Both the position numbers and the translations under genes were made by a program. A DNA stretch of 64,000 nt from Bog-473 sp963725895 (GTDB lineage Bacteria > Actinomycetota > Acidimicrobiia > Acidimicrobiales > RAAP-2): contig CAVSAJ010000003.1 of assembly GCA_963725895.1 (NCBI GenBank), forward strand, positions 992,001 to 1,056,000, given 5' to 3'. The notes beneath the pieces are model-generated. The model was given only the letters and a program-made list of their open reading frames with translations, had not been told where the DNA came from and ran no database searches. The stretch's first letter is position 1, and each line of letters starts with the position of its first letter. Positions 9,574-17,573 of the stretch are shown here, one piece after another.

Positions 9574-10005
9574 ATGGACTTCCAAGCGATCTCTGACAAG
9601 ATCGAGATAAGTGAACTGCTGTCTCGCTACGCCCGGGGGGTCGATACCCAAGACTGGGCGCTGTTGTCCTCGGTTTTCACGCCCGATGCCCACCTCGACT
9701 ACACGTCCGTGGACGGTCCCTCGGGTCCCCGGGACGAGGTGGTGGCGTGGCTGGAGCGTGCTCTCACGCCCATGCCGATGACGCAACACCTCATCACGAA
9801 CATCGAGATCGATCTCCGTGGTGACCGCGCCACCGTCCGCGCCAAGTTCTACAACCCGATGCAGCTACCGGGAATAGAAGGACTGGCCTACTGCGGCGGG
9901 AACTACCACCACCAAGTGGTCCGCACGCCGGAGGGCTGGAAGAGTGAGCGATTGGTCGAAGAGACGAAATGGTCGGTCAACCCGATGCGCACCGTTCCGA
10001 GCTGA
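9574..10005 (+). CDS. SnoaL-like / NTF2-fold protein
   Basis: 143 residues, the size of a stand-alone SnoaL_4/NTF2-fold domain. The pattern EISELLSRYARGVDTQDW followed by FTPDAHLDYT and a C-terminal GWKSERLVEE is typical of this family, which includes scytalone dehydratase, limonene epoxide hydrolase and ring-hydroxylating dioxygenase small-subunit relatives. The ATG at 9574 matches the usual N-terminus (MDFQAISDKIEI); the open frame upstream is spurious. It is divergently oriented from the HAD gene. Specific reaction unknown. Confidence 0.75.
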   Translation: MDFQAISDKIEISELLSRYARGVDTQDWALLSSVFTPDAHLDYTSVDGPSGPRDEVVAWLERALTPMPMTQHLITNIEIDLRGDRATVRAKFYNPMQLPGIEGLAYCGGNYHHQVVRTPEGWKSERLVEETKWSVNPMRTVPS

Positions 10006-10018
10006 TCAGCTCCACGAC

Positions 10019-10702
10019 TCAGCTGGCCGCTGCAGGGGCCTCTTCGTGGGAGCGCTCGACCTTACGTGTGACCCTTTCGCCCACGACGGGCACGACAAGG
10101 AAGAGCAACCAGCCGTACCTGGCCACCGAGACATCGACCCAGGCAAGAAGGATCGTCAACAGCACGACAGCGACGACGAGAATGGCCCGGATCCGCGCAG
10201 CCATCTCGTCGTGCCACGAGCGCCGTCGGTCGACGAGCAGGTTGTTGGTCGACGCGTAGTGGAAGATCCACTGCGTGCTGAGGCTGATCGCCATCAGATT
10301 GATGCCGAAGAACGTGATGGCGAGCGGGTTCTTGCTGTACCGGCCGAGGAGGTCGGAGGTGAACGGCATCAGCGTCAGAGTCAGGAGAAAGCCGAAGTTG
10401 CGCCAGGCCAGACCCTCGCTGTGTCCTCGCATCCCGCGGAGAACCCTGTGGTGCACCAGCCAGAACTGGGAGATGACGACGAAGGACACCAAGTAGCTCG
10501 TGAGCTCCGCACCGTCGACGTCGAGAGCCTTCCAGAGGTTCGAGGCCGAGCTGGCGTCGGTCTTGAGCGCATCAGTAATTGGTACCTGTAGCTGCAGGAC
10601 GAGCAGGGTCAGCGCGATGGCAACGACCCCGTCGGTGAGGGCCAGGAGCCGGTCGATCCCAGGAATGTTTTCGTCGTTGTCCTGGACGCGCACCACCGAC
10701 AC
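10019..10702 (-). CDS. TMEM175-family (DUF1211) potassium channel-like membrane protein
   Basis: 227 residues with about six membrane segments. The first helix carries LLALTDGVVAIALTLLVL, the counterpart of the family's RxxxFSD motif, with F and S replaced by L and T. Prokaryotic TMEM175 proteins are K+ leak channels assembled from one six-helix repeat per subunit, and the length fits. The start codon is GTG at 10702. The stop is 13 bases from the convergent SnoaL-like gene. The altered motif leaves ion selectivity uncertain. Confidence 0.75.
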   Translation of the reverse strand: MSVVRVQDNDENIPGIDRLLALTDGVVAIALTLLVLQLQVPITDALKTDASSASNLWKALDVDGAELTSYLVSFVVISQFWLVHHRVLRGMRGHSEGLAWRNFGFLLTLTLMPFTSDLLGRYSKNPLAITFFGINLMAISLSTQWIFHYASTNNLLVDRRRSWHDEMAARIRAILVVAVVLLTILLAWVDVSVARYGWLLFLVVPVVGERVTRKVERSHEEAPAAAS

Positions 10703-10743
10703 CCATCAGAGCTTGGCAGACGGCTCGTCCATGCCCGGGTATT

Positions 10744-11549
10744 TCAGACGAAATCTGATCCCCCGTCGGCGTTGACGCAGGCTCCAGTCACGTAACCGTT
10801 CCGCTGGGACACGAGGTATGCGGTCAACGATGCCACTTCGTCAGGCAGCCCCGCGCGTCCGAGGTCGGCCGGCTGGTGGAATGTGTTGTCGATCCACGTC
10901 ATCACGTCGTGCGGGTCTGCGGGGTCGAGTCCTTCAGCGGCGAAGATGTCTTTGAGGTTCTCCGTGAAGCTGGCTGTGACGATTGAGCCGGGACAGACCG
11001 CATTGACGAGGATCCCGTCGGGGGCCAGCGTCTTGGCCAGGTTCTTGGCGAGGCTGGTCACGGCAGCTTTGGACGCGGTGTAGGCCACGAGGATCGGGCT
11101 CTGTCGCTGAATGGAGTGAGCGGAGAAGATCGCTACTCCGCGCCCATTCGGCGGCGCGCAACAGGGGAAGCGCGGAGCGAACGGATCGGACTGCGGACAT
11201 GGTGCCGAGGGTGAACGCGTCGTTCCACCCTGTGTCATCGAGTTCTTCGAACCTCCCAGCTCCCGGTCCGATGGTGTGCACGAGGACATTGAGAGAACCC
11301 CAGCGGTCACCGACCGCATCGAAACCGGCAGCGATTGACTCCGAATCGGTCATGTCGACGCTGATGCCGACCGCGTCTGGACTGCCCAAGGAGCGGAGTG
11401 ACGTCACGGTGTCGTCGAGCGCAGCGCGGCCACGCGCCATGACAGCGACCCGTGCCCCATCGGCGGCCAGGATCTCTGCCACCGCGCGGCCCATGCCCTT
11501 GCTTCCCCCTGTGACGACTGCAGTCGCGTCTGGCAAGTCCGAGGTCCAT
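10744..11549 (-). CDS. SDR-family oxidoreductase, two frameshifts
   Basis: Classical short-chain dehydrogenase, about 267 residues after repair. The cofactor loop is TGGSKGMGRAVA, the catalytic tyrosine/lysine are in YTASKAAV, and the C-terminus is GGSDFV. Two frame changes are visible: one near 11534, where the natural N-terminus MDLGLA moves into DATAVVTGG, and one near 11150, between LLRAAEWAR and FSAHSIQRQ. Each equals one surplus base. AAAGGAGG lies 12 bases upstream of the ATG at 11549; an in-frame TTG at 11560 would sit only one base from it. The gene lies 41 bases downstream of the sulfotransferase, so it is probably the third gene of that operon. Confidence 0.75.
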
Positions 11550-11590
11550 GACTGACTCAAGCCTCCTTTAGCGGACCGTGCTGCGCGACA

Positions 11591-12736
11591 TCACAGCGCC
11601 GCATCGTACGAATCCATATACGGCGCGAACCGCTCGCGCACCTGGTCAGCCTCGAGCCCGAAGTCCGCGAGGTCGTAGGCGTGTTGGCCGTGGGAGCCGG
11701 GCTCGTGCGAGCCGGCCCAGCTGGCGACGGCGTCGCGTGAAGCATCGGGGAACCCGATCCCGATTTGGTCCAGCGCGGAGCCGAGGGCACCGACGGGATC
11801 GACCTGGAGGTCCGCGAACGCGAGGTCGGCGAACCGTCCGTCACCCACGCGTCTGCGGAACTCCATCGCTCGCGACACCGCCATCCACCAGCGCTCGAGC
11901 TGCTCGGGGCCGAGTTCAAGTGCGTCATCGCGGTCGCTGCTCCAGCTTCTCGTGTAGTGGATCAAGCTGCACACCGACCCGAGCACCTTGGCCGGGTCTC
12001 GATGGCTCCAGAGAAATTTGGCGTCCGGATACGCCTCGAGCAGCGCGTCCAACGCGAACATGTGCACAGGCGTCTTCAGATGCCACAGCCGTGGCGGGCA
12101 GTGCCACTGCAGCAACTGCAGAACGCGCCGGTGGTACTGGTACGTGCCGCGCATGTCGCAGTCTGTGACCCAGGCCAAGTAGGACGGAACATGGCCGAAC
12201 CCGTCGAAGTGTACGGTCCGGAAGCTCATGCCGAGGAGGTCTTGGCACTCGGTTGCCGTTGTCGCCTCCTGGTGGTGCATGCTTGCCATCAAGGGGAACA
12301 TCTCGTACATCATCGCCAAGCCGGCCTCGGCGTCGGCAATACGGGGATCGCTCTGTTCCGTGGCCGATTCGGGTGGCGGGCAAGGGGAGGACGACTCCCA
12401 CATGCGGAGCGAGCGAAATTGGGGATCGGCCGCAACGAGCTGGCTGAGCGCCGTCGTGCCCGTGCGGGGCAGCCCGATGACGAAGACGGGGCCTTCTATG
12501 TCCTCTTCGTCGATTGCCGGGTGCATGCGGTAGGTGTCCTCCACCTGCAGGCGTGCAGACAGCAGGCTCACCAGGCGCACGTGTTGCATGACCTCGCCGG
12601 CCTCGGTGAGGTCTGCCTCCTCGTTGAAAGAGCGCACCAGTCGCTCGAGGCCCTCGCGGAACATCGTGTCACCGAAGTCGTCGAGGCCCGTCTGCTGCAG
12701 CGCTTCGGCCTCGAGCTCACCGGCGTCAAGTGTCAT
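11591..12736 (-). CDS. PAPS-dependent sulfotransferase family protein
   Basis: 381 residues of the Sulfotransfer_3 type. The 5'-phosphosulfate loop is GLPRTGTTALSQ and the 3'-phosphate region is WSHRDPAKVLGSVCS. The conserved WHLKTPVHMFALD segment between them is also characteristic. Such enzymes transfer sulfate from PAPS to hydroxyls of lipids or small molecules. Its ATG overlaps the TGA of the DUF1214 gene (ATGA), indicating coupled translation, and an SDR follows 41 bases later. The operon suggests hydroxyl formation or oxidation and sulfation of a lipid-like compound, which is inference. Confidence 0.85.
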   Translation of the reverse strand: MTLDAGELEAEALQQTGLDDFGDTMFREGLERLVRSFNEEADLTEAGEVMQHVRLVSLLSARLQVEDTYRMHPAIDEEDIEGPVFVIGLPRTGTTALSQLVAADPQFRSLRMWESSSPCPPPESATEQSDPRIADAEAGLAMMYEMFPLMASMHHQEATTATECQDLLGMSFRTVHFDGFGHVPSYLAWVTDCDMRGTYQYHRRVLQLLQWHCPPRLWHLKTPVHMFALDALLEAYPDAKFLWSHRDPAKVLGSVCSLIHYTRSWSSDRDDALELGPEQLERWWMAVSRAMEFRRRVGDGRFADLAFADLQVDPVGALGSALDQIGIGFPDASRDAVASWAGSHEPGSHGQHAYDLADFGLEADQVRERFAPYMDSYDAAL

Positions 12737-13959
12737 CGGCAGAACCTCCTGCTTACCGCAAGTCGCCGGGCCGCGATCGTTGCGGAACGCTCCGAATTGG
12801 TCACGCGGCGCGTGCCTCCAGGGAGGGCGGCATCGATGTCGGCAAAATTGACGACGCAGGCACTCGGGACCGGGGCCGACTCGGTCCGGACGCAGCGAAG
12901 GATGAGGGGACCGGAGCTGTGGCCCGCCGTGTCGAGCCAGTTGGCGACCCCCGGGTCATGGTGAGCCACCACGACGCGAACCACTCCGTCGTCGTCGATT
13001 GCGCTCTGATGCCCGTTCAAGGAGCTCTGGTGACGGGCGTAGTCGATGGTCTCCCACCACGGGTTCCCGAGCGAGAAGCTCCAGTACAGGCCCTCCGGGG
13101 GAGTGACCTCGAGGATGAGGGCCTGGTCGGCGCCGAGCTGCCACGAGCCGATCACGGGTCGGTTCTCCGCTGCCGCACCCATCGCTGTCCCGTCGAGCGG
13201 CGGGAGAAAGGAGTTGGGGGTCTCGGGTCGTGAGAACTGCAAGAAGAAGTCCAAGTTGGCGACGACGAAGTCCCCAAGGGCGATGAGCTGGCGCGCGACG
13301 ACCGCTCGAGGGTCTTCGGGCTCGCGCCGGGCGCGCTCGTTGGCAAGGCTCAGACGCTCGATCGAGAGCGAGGAAGCCACCTCGGTGTCCCAGTCATAGA
13401 AGAAATGTCGGACGACCAAGGTGGTGGCATTCTCGGCGATCGGAAGCCAGTTGCCGTCGTGAAACTCTTCGGAGAGGATCAGGTCGACCTCGCCGCCTGG
13501 CCCCAGGTCGAGTTCGTCCAGGAGGACGTTGGCCGAGGACGCCATACCGGCCATGGACTGCAGGCCGACGTAGCGAGCCGTGCCCCGCGTACCCGACAGG
13601 CGATACGTCTCGCCGCCGCTGAGCGGCGCACCGGCGTAAATGCAATCTGGACAGTCCATACCCCACTTGTAGACGTTGTCGACGTTCGAGGGCTTGACGG
13701 CCAGGACGGGGTCGGGCTCGGCTCGAAGGCCCTGGTCTATCCCAATGCCGAGCAGTCCGAGCAGGTGTCGGAACCCGGCGGCCATGTCCGTCGGATCCCT
13801 GGGGACGCCGTCTGAAAGCACGACATCGGACGCCTTTCGAAGCGCGTGCAGTAAATGCGACCATGCGCGACCGGACGTCAGGTCCTCTGCCGTCGCGTCC
13901 CCGGCGCGGGCCGACTCGCTGACCGAGTGGGGCATCCAGGACGGGTTGACAAAAGCCAT
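12733..13959 (-). CDS. DUF1214 domain protein
   Basis: About 408 residues. The C-terminal part carries the DUF1214 hallmark PPEGLYWSFSLGNPWWETID followed by SLNGHQS; the N-terminal part has a YRLSGTRGTARYVGLQ segment seen in the same family. I chose ATG at 13959 (MAFVNPSWMPHS), which has GGAG about 7 bases upstream. No catalytic function is established. Members often sit beside sulfotransferases and SDRs in actinobacteria, as here. No signal peptide, so probably cytosolic. Confidence 0.75.
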   Translation of the reverse strand: MAFVNPSWMPHSVSESARAGDATAEDLTSGRAWSHLLHALRKASDVVLSDGVPRDPTDMAAGFRHLLGLLGIGIDQGLRAEPDPVLAVKPSNVDNVYKWGMDCPDCIYAGAPLSGGETYRLSGTRGTARYVGLQSMAGMASSANVLLDELDLGPGGEVDLILSEEFHDGNWLPIAENATTLVVRHFFYDWDTEVASSLSIERLSLANERARREPEDPRAVVARQLIALGDFVVANLDFFLQFSRPETPNSFLPPLDGTAMGAAAENRPVIGSWQLGADQALILEVTPPEGLYWSFSLGNPWWETIDYARHQSSLNGHQSAIDDDGVVRVVVAHHDPGVANWLDTAGHSSGPLILRCVRTESAPVPSACVVNFADIDAALPGGTRRVTNSERSATIAARRLAVSRRFCR

Positions 13960-14180
13960 CAGGCGCTCCTCGAACGCGTCTGAACGAATGGCATCATCCG
14001 CATATCCGACCCCCGACCCCACTTGGCCGGGCCATGCTTGCGCGCGGCGTGCAGGCCGTCAACCCGACGCACCCGGCGCAGCCGATACATACACCGCCGT
14101 CTGGGTCCCCGCGCGTAGCGTGGTCGCCCGGGAGGTGGCGGCGTGCCACAGCGGGCGGTCACGAGGGGAACGGAGCGCGC

Positions 14181-15443
14181 ATGATCGGGGGCGCCATCCC
14201 GACGCTCGTCCTTATCGGCATCGCCGGGGTCCTCGCTCCGATCATCGCCGAGTGGACGCGGAAGTACCTCCCCGTACCCGAAGTGGTGATCCAGATCATC
14301 TTGGGGATCGCTCTTGGGCCTTTTGTGTTGAACGTGGCCCACCCCAACAGCATCGTCACGGCATTGTCCGACTTCGGTCTGACCTTTTTGATGTTCCTGG
14401 CGGGGACGGAGCTCGATCTCGCCGTCGTGCGCGAGGGGCACATCGGGCGGGCCGCGGGCTCGTGGGGCGCGTCCGTCGTCATCGCGCTCGGGTTCGGTGC
14501 TCTGCTCCATGGGACGGGGCTCGTCCTCGACTCGGTCGTGGTGGCGTTGTGCCTCACCACGACGGCACTGGGAACACTGCTGCCTATCCTCCGCGACGCA
14601 GGGATCCTGCACACTCGTCTCGGACCCTCCGTGCTTTCTGTCGGGGCAGTCGGAGAGTTCGGGCCGATCGTGGCCGTTGCTGTGCTGCTGACGAACCGCG
14701 ACGCCCGGCTGACCTTCGTCCTGCTCGTTCTTTTTGTCGCGGTCGCGGTTGTGGCCGCCCTGTTGGCGACCCAGGTGCGGCCACCTCGCTTCATCGCGCT
14801 GTTGCGCCGGCACCTGCACTCGACGTCACAACTGCCCGTTCGGATCTGTGTCCTCCTCGTGATTCTCCTCGTCTACCTCGCGATCAAGCTCAGTCTCGAC
14901 GTGTTGCTCGGCGCGTTCGCCGCCGGCGTCGTCGTGCGACTCTTCATCAAGGGAGAGGACAGTGAGCCGGTCGAGAGCAAGCTCGAGGCGATCGGGTTCG
15001 GGTTCTTGATCCCGATCTTCTTCATTGAGAGTGGGATCAACTTCGACCTGGGGGCACTGATCCATCGGCCCCATGTGCTGCTGCTCGTCCCGATATTCAC
15101 CATCATCTTCTTGGTGACCCGCGGGGTTCCGACGTGGGCCTTCTTCCGCGGCGTCATCTCCAAGATCGAAGCCAGAAGCTTGGCGGTGCTCTCAGCGACC
15201 GGGCTGCCTCTCATCGTTGTCATAACCACGCTGGGCGTCGATGAGCATCGCATGAAGCCAGAGAATGCCGCAGCACTCGTCGCCGCCGGCATGTTGTCGG
15301 TTCTCATTTATCCGCTCATCGGGCTGCGGTGGCTCGGCACGGGCGCCGGTGGCGGCGGTGACGGAGACGCCGGAGGTGCAGGCGCGGCGGACGGTTCGGG
15401 TACGCCCGGTTTGCCTGAACACGCTAGTGGGGAAGAGCCGTAG
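14181..15443 (+). CDS. cation:proton antiporter (CPA2 family)
   Basis: About 420 residues with 11-13 hydrophobic segments, starting MIGGAIPTLVLIGIAGVLAP. The segment FGLTFLMFLAGTELDL and the paired ESGINFDLGAL region are typical of Na+/H+ or K+/H+ exchangers of the NapA/KefB type. No RCK/TrkA domain follows; the C-terminus is a Gly/Ala-rich acidic tail. The ATG at 14181 has GGAG six bases upstream. It is divergent from the DUF1214 operon across about 220 bases and converges on the sulfatase gene. Confidence 0.85.
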   Translation: MIGGAIPTLVLIGIAGVLAPIIAEWTRKYLPVPEVVIQIILGIALGPFVLNVAHPNSIVTALSDFGLTFLMFLAGTELDLAVVREGHIGRAAGSWGASVVIALGFGALLHGTGLVLDSVVVALCLTTTALGTLLPILRDAGILHTRLGPSVLSVGAVGEFGPIVAVAVLLTNRDARLTFVLLVLFVAVAVVAALLATQVRPPRFIALLRRHLHSTSQLPVRICVLLVILLVYLAIKLSLDVLLGAFAAGVVVRLFIKGEDSEPVESKLEAIGFGFLIPIFFIESGINFDLGALIHRPHVLLLVPIFTIIFLVTRGVPTWAFFRGVISKIEARSLAVLSATGLPLIVVITTLGVDEHRMKPENAAALVAAGMLSVLIYPLIGLRWLGTGAGGGGDGDAGGAGAADGSGTPGLPEHASGEEP

Positions 15444-15506
15444 CCGCCGCATCACCGGGCATATCTGCGCGCGACGCTCGGAGATGGCGACGGCGACGGC
15501 GACGGG

Positions 15507-16976
15507 TCAGCGGCTCCCGGCGAACGGGCTCGGGTGGGGGCGTGCGGGCGGCGTGCGGAAGAAGGGGCGGACGTGCGTCTCCATCATCTCGGCGACAGCG
15601 TCGCCTGACTGTGGATCGAGCACGAGGTTGGTGTCCTCGAGAGGATCCTCGTCGAGGTCAAAGAGCTGGCACGGCGAGCGCGCATCCTCGTCGACCACCA
15701 GCTTGTAGCGATCGGTTTCGAACATGGCGAAGCCCCAGTTCTCGCTGACCGCCACCGCGCGAGATCCCGGCGCCCCCTCGCGCACGGATGCAATGAGCGA
15801 GTGTCCTTCGCTGTGCTCCACGGGCGGGGCTCCCGCGATGTCGCGGACAGTCGCCGGCACGTCGAGCTGCTCCACGAGTGAGTCGACCACGATCCCTTCG
15901 CGGCCTCCGGGTGGGCGAATGATCAGGGGCACGCGTACGGCCTGCTGGTACATGACGCACTTCGACATCAGTCCGTGGCTTCCTGCCATCTCGCCGTGAT
16001 CGCTCGTGTAGATGATCCATGTGTTCTCGAGGATCCCCTTGCGGGCCAGTGCATCCACCATGAGGCCGACCGCATTGTCGATGATCGAGATGTCGGCTGC
16101 GTACGCGCGTCGCATGCCGCGTATGGCGTCATCGGTCATCGACTTCGAGTCCGACATCCAGAGGAACCCGTTGAGCAGTGCGCCGTAGTTCCCGGTTCCC
16201 TCTGTGGTGGGGCGGGCTGTGGAACTGGGCATGGAGATCGCCACGTCGTGGTAGCGCTGGACGGCCTCGGCGGGCGCATCCCAGGGGTCGTGCGGTCCGG
16301 GAAAGCCGACGAAGAGGAAGAAGGGTGCGGCTCTGTCGTAATCCTCGATCCAGCGGACAGCTTGGCGCCCGTGCCACGTGTCCACGTAGGCGTGCAGCGG
16401 CAATGGCATGGGAGTCGAGTCCCACATCGGGACGCACTTGGTTGCGTTCTGTCCGTCCTCGTTCTCCCCTTGGTAGCTGCGGTCTGCGATGTGCTTCCGG
16501 TAGGCGTCGAGCAGGCCTTCGCCTGCCAGGTAGTCCGAATAGCGGGTCGGAATCTTCGGCATGAACTTGTCGCCGGTCTCGAACACCTCGGCGAAGCCGA
16601 GCTCTTCGAGCCGCACGGCCATCTCGTCCATGTGTGAAACCGTCACCTTCTCGTCCCGGTAAAGATGAGCCTTGCCGAGGAGGGACGTGTGGTAGCCCGC
16701 CTCGCGCAACGCCCAGGCGTAGGTCGGCGTGTCGGGCGCAATCTCTTCCCAGTTCGTGTAGACGCCGTGGTCCCGTACGTAGCGCTCGGTCATGAACGAG
16801 GCCCGCGACGGCATGCACAAGGGTCCTTGGCACGCCACTCGCGAGAACCGAACACCCTCCGCGCCCAAGGCATCGAGCGAGGGTGTGAGCATCGTGGCAT
16901 CCCCGGCACACCCCATCATGTCCGCCCGATGTTGGTCCGACATGATGAGCAAAATATTGGGAGCGCGGTCACTCAC
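15507..16976 (-). CDS. sulfatase (type I, formylglycine-dependent)
   Basis: About 489 residues. The N-terminus NILLIMSDQHRADMMG holds the metal-binding Asp pair, and GPLCMPSRASF is the CxPxR motif whose cysteine becomes formylglycine. IIYTSDHGEM gives further metal ligands. The GTG at 16976 is chosen because homologous sequence starts there and an AAAGG lies upstream; the frame is open to 17231 with unrelated residues. No signal peptide, so it is likely cytosolic and acts on a small sulfate ester or phosphonate-type substrate. A PAPS sulfotransferase 3 kb away makes sulfate-ester turnover a local theme. Confidence 0.85.
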   Translation of the reverse strand: MSDRAPNILLIMSDQHRADMMGCAGDATMLTPSLDALGAEGVRFSRVACQGPLCMPSRASFMTERYVRDHGVYTNWEEIAPDTPTYAWALREAGYHTSLLGKAHLYRDEKVTVSHMDEMAVRLEELGFAEVFETGDKFMPKIPTRYSDYLAGEGLLDAYRKHIADRSYQGENEDGQNATKCVPMWDSTPMPLPLHAYVDTWHGRQAVRWIEDYDRAAPFFLFVGFPGPHDPWDAPAEAVQRYHDVAISMPSSTARPTTEGTGNYGALLNGFLWMSDSKSMTDDAIRGMRRAYAADISIIDNAVGLMVDALARKGILENTWIIYTSDHGEMAGSHGLMSKCVMYQQAVRVPLIIRPPGGREGIVVDSLVEQLDVPATVRDIAGAPPVEHSEGHSLIASVREGAPGSRAVAVSENWGFAMFETDRYKLVVDEDARSPCQLFDLDEDPLEDTNLVLDPQSGDAVAEMMETHVRPFFRTPPARPHPSPFAGSR

Positions 16977-17573
16977 GAGATTGGCCTTTCTTGGGTTGTG
17001 CGCGTCGATATGCGGCAGCGCCACCGGATCATCGCACGGATCACAGAACCGCTCCGAACAAGCGTCCGGATGGCCGAGCCCGATGAAGGGCAGCATGAAC
17101 CTGACGCCACCGTGGGAGGCGGACGATCGGGTCGGTCGCCCGGGTCCGTCGACACCGTCCTCAACGTGGCGCACGTCGACGACGTCGCGATCGGTCATCT
17201 CGTCGCGATGAAACAGGGTCGTCGTCGCCATGAAACAGGGTCGTCGTCGCCATGAAACAGGGTCGGCCAGGTCGCAGCGACATCTTCGGAGGCGAGAACC
17301 TCACCCTCCAGGTGTTGTCGGGTGATCTCGCGCGAGCACCGGGTTGTCAGGCTCCCCGTCTGAAGGTCCGGGGAGCCGGGTCGCTGGTCGTGGCCGGTCC
17401 GTCGGAGCCCGTCGAGAGCGCGAATGCGCTGGTCAGGCGGCGCGCGCGCACCGTCTGGGGACGAGGCCTCACCGATCTCGACGAGAGGGCGCTTCGGCGA
17501 CGGCCGCTGTGGACCGAGGGCGCGTCGAACCACCTCTCGGCGCGGGACGTATTTTTCCCTGGCAGAGGGGGCG
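16977..17573. other. intergenic region of about 600 bp between divergent genes
   Basis: It lies between the starts of the sulfatase (minus) and the S53 protease (plus) and should hold both promoters. The only distinct structure is the 22-bp tandem repeat at 17208-17266. Short open frames exist on both strands but show no recognisable protein. Confidence 0.5.
17208..17266 (+). repeat. 22-bp tandem repeat, about 2.7 copies
   Basis: The unit is ATGAAACAGGGTCGTCGTCG plus CC, present at 17208-17229, 17230-17251 and partially at 17252-17266. The copies are identical where they overlap. It lies about 300 bases upstream of the S53 protease. It could be a multi-site operator or a slippage-prone tract. 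Confidence 0.8.

Noticed and set aside
11550..11560. TTG 11560 as the start of the SDR gene
   Set aside because: It is only one base from the Shine-Dalgarno sequence; the ATG at 11549 gives the typical MDLGLA N-terminus if one surplus base is allowed.
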